A DNA stretch of 64,000 nucleotides from Sphingobacterium siyangense (GTDB lineage Bacteria; Bacteroidota; Bacteroidia; Sphingobacteriales; Sphingobacteriaceae). Each line of letters starts with the position of its first letter. Position 1 is the stretch's first letter. The DNA lies in assembly GCF_007830445.1 (NCBI RefSeq), contig NZ_VLKR01000026.1, forward strand, positions 1 through 64,000, written 5' to 3'. Under the pieces are notes generated by a model, which saw only the letters and a list, made by a program, of their open reading frames with translations, was not told where the DNA came from and made no database searches. Shown here one piece after another: positions 1 through 7,400 of this stretch. The translations under genes were made by a program, and so were the position numbers.

Positions 1-51
1 CAGCCAGTATGGCAGTTGAATAACAGCTTTAAACGCACTACGCATCCCTAA

Positions 52-180
52 TTCTATTTCAATTTTGAGGGGTCAGCTTGTTCAAGTATATCCAATTGGT
101 ATGAAAATAGCCCCGGCGAGGATCAAGGCATTCCCTTTATGAGAATCAGACATCGTTGCAATTATTGTCTCAATCTGTAA
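52..180 (+). other. possible 3' end of an upstream plus-strand gene (uncertain, perhaps broken)
   Basis: An open plus-strand frame of about 42 codons runs to a TAA at 178-180 and is followed at once by a strong bidirectional terminator, which suggests a real gene end. The same frame is also open from 1 to 48 but is cut by a TAA at 49-51, so either the window holds only a degraded gene end or the true gene lies outside. The residues include a Cys-x2-Cys near the end. I do not recognise the family. Confidence 0.2.
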
Positions 181-226
181 ATAGATAAAAAAAGAGAAGG
201 CTAAGCCTTCTCTTTTTTTATCTATT
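180..226. terminator. bidirectional intrinsic terminator
   Basis: Perfect inverted repeat with 22-nt arms (180-201 and 205-226) around a 3-nt loop. The GC-rich inner stem AGAGAAGGC is flanked by A7 on one side and T7 on the other, so it can end transcripts from both directions: the frame ending at 180 and the TonB receptor ending at 242. Confidence 0.85.
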
Positions 227-241
227 CGTTGTGGTCTTCCA

Positions 242-2647
242 CTAAAATTTTAGTGTAAAGTTAGCCAAAACACGCGCCGGGCTCTGTGGCGTAAGCCTTA
301 CCGACCAAGCTTTCTCACTTGTCAAATTATCTACTTTTATTCCGACCCTAAATTTAGATTGATCATAATAAACAGTTGCGTCAAATAGCTGATAGGAAGG
401 AATAATAACCTTAGCCGTCTGTGTATTTGTCTGATAAGAGGAACTTCCCATATTTCCTCCAAATCCGGCGCCCAGTCCTTGATATTTTCCAGCTGGTATA
501 CGATAACTCAACCAAAAATTCAACATACGCTGTGGCCCCGAAAGTGCAGGTCTCAAACCATTTACCGATGGATCGGCATTACTATATTTACTCTCATTAT
601 AAGCATATCCAGCTACAATATTCATTCCGTTAAATGGGTTCGCGGTCAATTCCACTTCAACACCTTTACTTAACTGTGTACCGTCCTGGATGGAATAATT
701 ACTATCATCTGGATTCGTGCGTAAAACATTATCCACACGGATATCGTAATAACTTACAGTTCCAGCCAACCGGTGGTTGAATAGATCCCCTTTTACACCA
801 AACTCCATCTGATTGGCATATTCGGGTTTGAAAGGATTGCTATTGATATCCACACCACTGATGTTATTAAAACCATTCATATAGTTTCCAAATACCGATA
901 GCTTATCTTTGAGCGCTTCATATACCACACCAAATTTGGGTGACAATGCTGTTTGCCCAAATGGTCCTTTTTGAATCCCCCCAGCACCTATTCCGCCCGT
1001 AGTTTCCCCTGTCGTAATATTGTAGACCCCATGATATTGGAAGCGGTCCACGCGCAAACTCGCCATAACCATCAATTGATCAGTCAAATTAAATACATCA
1101 GAAACGTATGCTGCATAAGTATCGTCACTATTTTTCTCTTTACGATAGGCAGATTTTGCGGTTAAAGAATCAACAATAAAATGATTGATACGATAATCTG
1201 CAGGTGGATTTATAAAATTGATTGTCCGAGTGTTGGTATGGTAGCGATCAAAATAATTGGAATTATTATAGTAGTCCAAGCCTATAACCATCCGGTTGCG
1301 AAATTTTCCGATATGAAAATCACCGATAAAATTCTGTTGCAGATCCGTCGCAATAAACGACGTAGTTCCCACCATAACCTGTGCATTTAAGGTCGAATCA
1401 GATTTACCATTCAGCGCTGAGATATACCCATTGATAGTTGAATTTGCCCTAGAAATGATAGTCTGTGAAGTCCATTCTTCTGAAATTTTATAGTTCATCT
1501 GCGCAAAAATATTGAACATCTGCGTTTGATAGGCTAAATCATTGCTTAGAAAAGTCTTTTTGTAAGGGAATTTCATATCACTGATGGACTGCACTTTGTT
1601 ACTTCCAGTGTATGGGTTGAAACGTACCACAGATGTTCCTTTAGCCTGTCCGTACTCAAGATCCAAGAGTAATGAAAGCCGATCTGTTATCTGGTACGAG
1701 AAACTTGGTGCCAAGGCAAAGCTATTGGTAAATCCCAGGTCCTGAAAACTTTTTTCTATCGTTCCAGCGGCATTGATTCTGAAAAGAGCTGTCCGGTCTG
1801 CATTTATCGGCGTATTGAGATCCAAAGCTACACGGTTATAATTCCAGCTTCCACCTACATAACCAACTTCGCCCCCAAAATCGTTATAAGGCTTTTTGGT
1901 AACACGGTTATAAACGCCACCGTAACTGCTCGACACACTTTTTCCAAACAAGGTAGCTGATGGTCCTTTTATGGCTTCAATGCGCTCCAAATTGACTGGA
2001 TCGATAAAAGAAAAAGCCGCTCCGGCAACACCATTACGCGCATTTGGCTCAGTTTCAAATCCTCTCGAACGAAACGTTACCCGGCCTTGATTAGCAATCA
2101 TCGGTATACCAGCACCGGGAACATTTTTAGAAATGCTACCGAGGTCCACGGCGATTTGCTCCTGAAAAAGGGCTTTGGGAACGGCATTATACACCTGCGG
2201 GTTCTCCAAATTTTTTAAAGGTAAGCGCGCTACGTACACACTTTCTTTTTGAACAAACCTGTTGTTTTTACCGTGCACAACAACTTCCTGCAAAGCAAGT
2301 ACATTCTCGTCAGACATCTGATAATTCGCTTCCACATGAATAAGAGGAGCTCCGATGTGAACGGGGATCTTGATTTCCTTTGCCCCTAATAATTGTACAC
2401 GAATGGTATAATTACCTGTATCCAACCCTTTGAAGATGTATTTACCATCCTCATCTGTAAGGGTAGTTCGCTGAAGTTCTAGCAATGAAATAGCCTTGGA
2501 AGCCATAGGTTCACCATCCACCATTGTTAAGCGCCCGCGAACGCTGCCCTTGCTCTCCTGTGACAGCAGATTTTGTGAAAGATGTAAAAGGCTAATGATA
2601 AAGACAGTGCGTAAAATTGATCGCATTGAAAAAATGTATGTTTCCAT
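242..2647 (-). CDS. TonB-dependent siderophore-type outer-membrane receptor
   Basis: 801 aa. Outer-membrane beta-barrel receptor that would take up a ferric siderophore or similar ligand using TonB energy. After a signal peptide (hydrophobic run at about 9-29, ending SQE) comes a carboxypeptidase-regulatory-like beta-sandwich at about 33-115, then a plug domain at about 140-250 (FRSRGFETEPN, IEAIKGPSATLFG), then the barrel ending in a C-terminal Phe (LANFTLKF), as expected for outer-membrane insertion. The plug and barrel style is that of FhuE/FpvA-like receptors; the ligand cannot be read from sequence. The Met at 2626 would give a more conventional signal peptide and is an alternative start. 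It is divergent from an HxlR regulator, with a promoter-like box and a large dyad between them, so regulation by that protein is plausible but inferred. Confidence 0.9.
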   Translation of the reverse strand: METYIFSMRSILRTVFIISLLHLSQNLLSQESKGSVRGRLTMVDGEPMASKAISLLELQRTTLTDEDGKYIFKGLDTGNYTIRVQLLGAKEIKIPVHIGAPLIHVEANYQMSDENVLALQEVVVHGKNNRFVQKESVYVARLPLKNLENPQVYNAVPKALFQEQIAVDLGSISKNVPGAGIPMIANQGRVTFRSRGFETEPNARNGVAGAAFSFIDPVNLERIEAIKGPSATLFGKSVSSSYGGVYNRVTKKPYNDFGGEVGYVGGSWNYNRVALDLNTPINADRTALFRINAAGTIEKSFQDLGFTNSFALAPSFSYQITDRLSLLLDLEYGQAKGTSVVRFNPYTGSNKVQSISDMKFPYKKTFLSNDLAYQTQMFNIFAQMNYKISEEWTSQTIISRANSTINGYISALNGKSDSTLNAQVMVGTTSFIATDLQQNFIGDFHIGKFRNRMVIGLDYYNNSNYFDRYHTNTRTINFINPPADYRINHFIVDSLTAKSAYRKEKNSDDTYAAYVSDVFNLTDQLMVMASLRVDRFQYHGVYNITTGETTGGIGAGGIQKGPFGQTALSPKFGVVYEALKDKLSVFGNYMNGFNNISGVDINSNPFKPEYANQMEFGVKGDLFNHRLAGTVSYYDIRVDNVLRTNPDDSNYSIQDGTQLSKGVEVELTANPFNGMNIVAGYAYNESKYSNADPSVNGLRPALSGPQRMLNFWLSYRIPAGKYQGLGAGFGGNMGSSSYQTNTQTAKVIIPSYQLFDATVYYDQSKFRVGIKVDNLTSEKAWSVRLTPQSPARVLANFTLKF

Positions 2648-2707
2648 TTAGACAAAAGAATTTGTAGATGATATTGTCTCTTTGTAGGAGCGCAATGAAT
2701 AATGGCC

Positions 2708-2757
2708 CAAAGATATACTATTTTTAATAATTCTAAATAAAAGAATTATTAAAAATA
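2708..2757 (-). promoter_or_regulatory. candidate receptor promoter with overlapping dyad
   Basis: On the minus strand a TATCTTTG box (2708-2715) matches the Bacteroidota -7 consensus TAnnTTTG. The expected -33 position reads TTT rather than TTG. Directly upstream lies an AT-rich inverted repeat with 15-nt arms (2719-2733 and 2743-2757, 9-nt spacer) covering the -33 region, a position typical of a repressor operator. The adjacent HxlR gene is the obvious candidate regulator. A second small palindrome, GGGAAATATCCC, sits at 2787-2798. Confidence 0.45.
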
Positions 2758-2833
2758 AATCGATGACGGAAGGACACAAATTGCTAGGGAAATATCCCTT
2801 TCATTCTTCACATTTTTTTCGATATTAGTAGCT

Positions 2834-3172
2834 ATGACAGACCGCAAAGAAAATTCGACGAATGCAATCAATGAAAAAACATTACAACAGTTCTGTAACG
2901 CCTCAAAAACGTTGGCATTATTCAGTGGTCGATGGAAACTTTCGATTCTATTCAAACTCCTCGAGCAGGACACAAACTATTCGGAATTCAAAATTCTTCT
3001 ACCCCAAGTAAGCGATCGTACACTTGCGAAACAATTGAAAGAATTGCAGCTGGATGGACTCATTCAAAAAGACCGAAGTAAAACAGCATCTGTCTATTCA
3101 CTGACCGACAAAAGTCATCAGCTAAAACCCCTATTGGCAGCCCTTTCTGGGTTTAACAACGACCATCCTTAA
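2834..3172 (+). CDS. HxlR-family winged-helix transcriptional regulator
   Basis: 112 aa. Small DNA-binding protein of the HxlR (DUF24) family, many members of which sense quinones, aldehydes or oxidants through a Cys near the N terminus. Visible here: Cys21 in QQFCNAS, then the family hallmark GRWKLSILFKLL (about 37-48), the recognition-helix region SDRTLAKQLKELQLDGLIQK (about 64-83) and the wing SVYSLTDKS. The N-terminal tail of about 17 residues is polar and variable. It is divergent from the TonB receptor and convergent with a VOC gene, with which its stop codon overlaps by 4 nt. A role in controlling one or both neighbours is inference. Confidence 0.88.
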   Translation: MTDRKENSTNAINEKTLQQFCNASKTLALFSGRWKLSILFKLLEQDTNYSEFKILLPQVSDRTLAKQLKELQLDGLIQKDRSKTASVYSLTDKSHQLKPLLAALSGFNNDHP

Positions 3173-3627
3173 CTAAAATCAACCCGCTCCAAAAATTCAA
3201 TCACCTCTCCATTTGGACTATAAACGAGACTGTTGCGTACAAAAACATCTTTTTTACCTTGACTGAGCCTGAGTTCGAAAACACCGGCACTCAGGTCCTT
3301 TGCACCATGGGCGATAGCCTGTATTCGGGCATCTTCGGCATCTTCTACCGTAAAACACAGATGAAGTAGCGCATTCTCGACATATTCCTCTCCTTCTTTA
3401 CGCCTTCTTCCCTGCGTTGGAATAGCAGCATTCTTATCACAAATTTCCAAATAATAGCCTATAGAGGCATTAAAAAGCATGGCGCAGCGTTCTAAATTGA
3501 ACTCGGGTAACGACCATTCATGCACGACAATAAAACCAAGATTTCCATAAAAGCCAATCGTCTTATCAAAATCCTGAGCCTTAATCGATAGGTGGTGAAA
3601 ACCCACAATATTATCTTTCAATTCCAT
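3169..3627 (-). CDS. VOC-superfamily protein (glyoxalase/dioxygenase fold)
   Basis: 152 aa from the Met at 3627. Vicinal-oxygen-chelate fold: GFHHLSIKAQDFDKTIGFYGNLGF at the start and a second half with LHLCFTVEDAEDARIQAIAHGA and EVIEFLER. The metal-ligand pattern (His near the start, His in the middle, Glu at the end) looks present, so it may be an active metalloenzyme such as a lyase, dioxygenase or resistance protein; the substrate is unknown. The frame is open to 3678, but that longer start would include a perfect 22-bp palindrome better explained as an operator. The stop overlaps that of the convergent HxlR gene by 4 nt. Confidence 0.82.
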   Translation of the reverse strand: MELKDNIVGFHHLSIKAQDFDKTIGFYGNLGFIVVHEWSLPEFNLERCAMLFNASIGYYLEICDKNAAIPTQGRRRKEGEEYVENALLHLCFTVEDAEDARIQAIAHGAKDLSAGVFELRLSQGKKDVFVRNSLVYSPNGEVIEFLERVDFS

Positions 3628-3675
3628 AGGGTATAATTTTTGAACAAAACTAATGTGTTTTTCCGGAGACTGGAA

Positions 3676-3697
3676 CAACTTACAAAATTGTAAGTTG
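3676..3697. promoter_or_regulatory. 22-bp palindrome, candidate operator of the VOC gene
   Basis: Perfect palindrome with 10-nt arms CAACTTACAA and TTGTAAGTTG and a 2-nt AA spacer, 49 nt upstream of the chosen VOC start. On the minus strand a TAGTTTTG box (-7 type) follows it. Arm length and near-zero spacing suit a dimeric winged-helix regulator; the nearby HxlR protein is a candidate binder. Confidence 0.5.
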
Positions 3698-4138
3698 CAC
3701 TGGTCGGATCGAAAACCAACAGGTCCACGTTGCGCGCCGCAATGGAACCAATTTTATCAAACTAACATCCACTTACTTATAGCATAAAATGATCCTGAAA
3801 GATCGGACAGAAAACTATCCTCCAATCCCATTGGACGAGAAAAGAGTATACGTTAAAACTAGCCGTATCAAAAGGGAGATTTTAAATTACAGGAGATAGA
3901 TCTTATTATTTTAGTGTACTTTTGCCCAGTAAATTTTTCGATCTGAACAAGAGCCAAAAGCGTTGTAACTACCATGAGTCTATAAAAATGGGGCATCCCT
4001 TAGACATCATTTCGATGGACTTTGCTGCCAAAGTATCGTGACACCCAGCATAAGAAATCGAATGTTATAAATTCTTCAAAAATCAAGATAGAATGCGCAA
4101 AGTTTAAAGCCCTTGGTCTACATATTTTTGCAAATAAA
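3698..4138. other. intergenic region upstream of the HPP gene
   Basis: About 440 nt without a convincing gene. It contains a plus-strand TACTTTTG box at 3917-3924 (matching TAnnTTTG, but without a TTG at the expected distance). The frame of the HPP gene is open back to a TTG at 4022, but the region 4022-4138 does not look like the family N terminus. Confidence 0.5.
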
Positions 4139-4759
4139 ATGAAACAGCATCTCCACAGACAATTACGGATCTATAGATATGTGATCTATAGAGAGACATT
4201 AGTCGATCCTTGGGAACATTTTTGGTCATTTATTGGTGCATTTGTTGGGATATTTATTATCGCCTATATCCAATCACTTCATTTACCTTCGCTCGAAAAT
4301 GTCTTTTTGATAGGTTCTTTCGGAGCTTCCTCGGTTTTGGTTTATGGTGCCATACAAAGTCCACTTGCACAGCCACGCAATTTAATCGGCGGCCATGTTG
4401 TTTCTGCAATCGCCGGAGTTACCGTTGCACAGCTCCTTCCCGATATTATCTGGCTGACCGCTCCCTTTGCCGTTGCCCTGTCCATTGTTTGTATGCAACA
4501 TACACGCACGCTGCATCCTCCTGGTGGAGCAACTGCACTCATTGCAGTCAGCAGCGGAACAAAGATCTCTTCAATGGGATATTGGTACGTATTAAGTCCA
4601 GTACTATCAGGTTGCATAATTTTATTCCTGGTGGCTCTAATCTTTAACAATATCACAAAAAAGAGACATTATCCTGTAAAAAAATCACGTTTACGCCGTT
4701 CAAGAAGGCAGCATCTAAAAACCCGTTTTGATAGCGCCAAGAACCCGTCAAACCTATAA
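4139..4759 (+). CDS. HPP-family integral membrane protein
   Basis: 206 aa from the ATG at 4139. Four hydrophobic segments (about 28-46, 52-70, 81-117 and 148-172) and the family signature THPP-like motif, here RTLHPPGGATAL at about 124-135, plus the upstream GSFGASSVLVYG and LAQPRNLIGGH motifs characteristic of HPP proteins. Plant and cyanobacterial members have been linked to nitrite transport into plastids; bacterial function is not settled. The C terminus has an unusual tail of about 35 residues rich in Lys and Arg, probably cytoplasmic. No obvious operon partner. Confidence 0.85.
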   Translation: MKQHLHRQLRIYRYVIYRETLVDPWEHFWSFIGAFVGIFIIAYIQSLHLPSLENVFLIGSFGASSVLVYGAIQSPLAQPRNLIGGHVVSAIAGVTVAQLLPDIIWLTAPFAVALSIVCMQHTRTLHPPGGATALIAVSSGTKISSMGYWYVLSPVLSGCIILFLVALIFNNITKKRHYPVKKSRLRRSRRQHLKTRFDSAKNPSNL

Positions 4760-5109
4760 AGTGCTGGAATCCCTCATTCTATCCAAATCTATCGGATAGA
4801 ATGGGTACTTGATTCATATCCTAGCAAAATCCGCCGAAGATTAAGCTAGAATGATCTATTTTGAGACTAGAAAGCCACTATAGTCCATAAAATTACCTTT
4901 CCTTTAAATTAAGTAAATTCTCAAAATTAACTTGCATAAATTTTAACAATTACCTAATTTCATCAGCAAAACACATATTAATACATAAAAGTATTTCCAT
5001 AAAAATAATTATTTAACAAATAATCACTTAAATCAAAACCATTATTTAAAAAACACGTTAACTATTTTATTAATTACATTTAATTATATACTAACAACGT
5101 AAACCAATC
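4760..5109. other. AT-rich intergenic region with a hairpin
   Basis: A hairpin with 10-nt arms (4775-4784 and 4794-4803), lacking a T tract, follows the HPP gene and may be its terminator. The stretch from about 4900 to 5105 is very AT-rich and should hold the promoter for the lipoprotein gene, but I cannot place a consensus -7 or -33 box with confidence. Confidence 0.4.
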
Positions 5110-5877
5110 ATGACCAGATTTACTCAAACAGTGCTGTTGATTCTGTTAATCTTCACAAGTCAACTTGTCGTTAATTGTTCCTCGGATAAGGATCCAATTG
5201 ATGAAATCGAAAATTCGACCAGTTGGATGGACGACCTCGAAAAATCTTTAGGAACAGGCACCAAAGCCAAATTAAACAATTGGATAGCAAAAGGTTTGGA
5301 CCAAACCAAACTCAAAGAAGCATTTTCCAAGTCAAAGGATAAGGCTGCTCTGCTGAATAACCTGGAAACAGCACAAAGTATTTATCATCAGAGGGTATAT
5401 ATTGAAGACTGGAACAATATCCCTGGAATAGCAAAATCTGATTATGTACCGAATGGCTTATCCAATGGAAAAACTAGCCCATGGAATAATCCAGATTTAG
5501 ATTTACCAGCAGTAGAGGCTGCCAACTTTGTGGACGCTACAGCGACAGAACTACCCGCAGGCACCAAAATATATCGTGTCACTGGAGGAAATCCTGCCGG
5601 CGGCTACTGGACCAAAGAGATTCCAAAATCCGTCGGCGACGTAATCGGCGGTACTGCCGTTCAACCGGCATGGAACAACTTCAGTAAATTTTACCGGTAT
5701 GAAGTTCCACAAGCCAAAACACTAAAAGTATGGCAGGGCGCCACCGCAAGACAACCTATTGCCACAGGTATAATCAACCCCCATCTTCCTGGTAAAGCAA
5801 TTCAGCTATTTATCCCTGCTGCTGTCAGAGATGATGCCTTTAAGCAACTCGTACAAGAAATTCCTTTACCATGGTAA
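5110..5877 (+). CDS. lipoprotein with toxin-like C-terminal domain (hypothetical)
   Basis: 255 aa. Signal peptide followed by a lipobox-like LVVNC, lipidated Cys23, then SSDKDPIDEIE, an acidic tract resembling the surface-export signals of Bacteroidota lipoproteins. Residues about 35-110 are helical and charged. The C-terminal domain (about 140-255) carries GTKIYRVTGG, GGYWTKEIP, a Trp-containing AWNNFSKFYRYEVP, KVWQGATARQ and a final segment PGKAIQLFIPA. This layout resembles C-terminal domains I recall from RHS/polymorphic toxins (iYRv, YWT, vW-G pattern); that resemblance is from memory and unverified. It overlaps a small partner gene by 7 nt, the arrangement expected for toxin and immunity genes. 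Alternatively it is a secreted enzyme of unknown type. Confidence 0.6.
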   Translation: MTRFTQTVLLILLIFTSQLVVNCSSDKDPIDEIENSTSWMDDLEKSLGTGTKAKLNNWIAKGLDQTKLKEAFSKSKDKAALLNNLETAQSIYHQRVYIEDWNNIPGIAKSDYVPNGLSNGKTSPWNNPDLDLPAVEAANFVDATATELPAGTKIYRVTGGNPAGGYWTKEIPKSVGDVIGGTAVQPAWNNFSKFYRYEVPQAKTLKVWQGATARQPIATGIINPHLPGKAIQLFIPAAVRDDAFKQLVQEIPLPW

Positions 5878-6152
5878 ATATTGAATTCATAAAAGCGCAT
5901 TATCTGCAACTTCTGACGCTATTGCAACAGGAAGTTTCACTCAACCAGTCAACTCAGGAGTTTCTAAACTATGTTCTTCTTTATAAGAATAAATTTTCAA
6001 GCGCAGAAAATGTAGACAATGTACAAGAGCTTCGGGAATTTCTGAGAGGAGCAAACCGATTTGCAGATGAGTTTTCATTTTCAGATCAGAACGGCAGCCA
6101 AATACGGGCCTTGATCAAAGGTCTCTATGACCTATTGAATAAGACGATTTAA
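5871..6152 (+). CDS. small hypothetical protein, possible immunity partner
   Basis: 93 aa, no signal peptide, no membrane segment, predicted from composition to be mostly alpha-helical and acidic. Its ATG lies inside the last codons of the lipoprotein gene (7-nt overlap), so the two are translationally linked, and a strong hairpin follows the stop. I do not recognise the family. A cytoplasmic antitoxin or immunity protein for the upstream toxin-like domain is the most natural reading of the arrangement, but no motif proves it. Confidence 0.6.
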   Translation: MVNIEFIKAHYLQLLTLLQQEVSLNQSTQEFLNYVLLYKNKFSSAENVDNVQELREFLRGANRFADEFSFSDQNGSQIRALIKGLYDLLNKTI

Positions 6153-6160
6153 AACCTATA

Positions 6161-6197
6161 ATAATAGCGTTTCGGCCTATATCCGAAACGCTATTAT
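6161..6197. terminator. perfect 15-bp stem hairpin between convergent genes
   Basis: Arms 6161-6175 and 6183-6197 pair without mismatch around a 7-nt loop. It lies between the small gene ending at 6152 and the adaptor gene ending at 6212, so it can serve both strands. There is no long T tract. Confidence 0.7.
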
Positions 6198-6211
6198 CGT
6201 ACGAAGTCTAT

Positions 6212-7300
6212 TTACTTTTCTAAAGAAAGTGCTGTCCCTTCTTTAATTTCATCATTTGCATGTAATAGAATCCGATCATGTATATTCAGCTGACCAAAAA
6301 TTTCTGTTGAATCATGTGTAGACACCCCTTCTTTGATATCCACAAAATGAGCTTTTCCATCAACGACTTGAATAACATATTGTCTTTCCGTCGAACGAAC
6401 AATGCTATTCGATGGCACCAGTAAAGAACTGGCTCCGGCAGAAAGCGGTATATCAACCTCACAGTACAAACCAGGCTTCAGTAGATTATCGGCATTGGGA
6501 ACATCCACCTCTATCGCTTCCGACTGCATGGCCCCTAGCGAATTCGCTGATCTTGCGATCATCCCATCAAATACTTTATTTGGTTTATTATTGAAACGAT
6601 AAGCTACTTTTTTAGATAAATCAACTTTATCCACATAGGTCTCTGGAATCTGTACTTCCAATCGCAATCGATTAAGATCCTGCAAAATAAGTAAAGGCTG
6701 ATCGCTTCCTTTTCCTGGACCGACCAACGCACCTTCTGATACATTACGTTGCACAATAATACCATTAAAAGGAGCTTTGATATCCAGATAAGATTGCATC
6801 ATCTCCACCTCTTCTACATTAGCTTTTTCCGACATGGCAACAGCTTCATCTGCTTTCATCTTTGACAACGCATTATCCAGATCCAAAGGTGAAACAGCCC
6901 CCTCTTCCTGCGCTGCATTTTTCAGTCGGCGATATTTATCTTTGCTCGCCGAAGCCGTTTCCTGCGCCTGTACATAACGCGAACGCGCGGCCTGTACTGC
7001 CGCCAGCATTTCTGGTGCTTCCAACTGGATTAACAGTTGGCCTTTCCTGACAATAGTTCCACGGTCCACATGAATATGTTTCACAAAACTATTCATCTTC
7101 GCATAAATATTGACTTCATTATATGGTTTAAGTTTTCCCGGCAATCTAACACTGCTCGACATAACCTTTTCCTGCAACACCGCAACTTCATGAGCTGCAG
7201 TCTTGCCCGGTTGTTTTGGCGTAAGGTCGATAGGCTTCTCTGTGCTTCCGCAAGCAGTTAATAAGCTTATCGACAAGAATACATAGCATAGTTCTTTCAT
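6212..7300 (-). CDS. RND efflux periplasmic adaptor subunit (membrane-fusion lipoprotein)
   Basis: 362 aa. Periplasmic adaptor joining the RND permease to the outer-membrane channel. Signal peptide with lipobox LLTAC (Cys17), then barrel-sandwich halves (VNIYAKMNSFVKHIHVDRGTIV at about 63-85 and SYLDIKAPFNGIIVQRNVSEG at about 170-190) flanking a coiled-coil hairpin rich in Ala, Lys and Glu (about 95-165), then beta-barrel and membrane-proximal domains. It is the last gene of a minus-strand operon: TolC, RND, adaptor, with 100 nt between the permease stop and this start. Substrate unknown. A homologue of almost the same length (365 aa) is at 38543-39640. Confidence 0.9.
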   Translation of the reverse strand: MKELCYVFLSISLLTACGSTEKPIDLTPKQPGKTAAHEVAVLQEKVMSSSVRLPGKLKPYNEVNIYAKMNSFVKHIHVDRGTIVRKGQLLIQLEAPEMLAAVQAARSRYVQAQETASASKDKYRRLKNAAQEEGAVSPLDLDNALSKMKADEAVAMSEKANVEEVEMMQSYLDIKAPFNGIIVQRNVSEGALVGPGKGSDQPLLILQDLNRLRLEVQIPETYVDKVDLSKKVAYRFNNKPNKVFDGMIARSANSLGAMQSEAIEVDVPNADNLLKPGLYCEVDIPLSAGASSLLVPSNSIVRSTERQYVIQVVDGKAHFVDIKEGVSTHDSTEIFGQLNIHDRILLHANDEIKEGTALSLEK

Positions 7301-7400
7301 CTTTAATCATTTTTCCCACCCACTAGATGGTATATTTCTTCTTCAAAATTTTAAGTTCACCGTATCGTAAAATGACATTTAAGCCTGCTAAGCTTAACAC

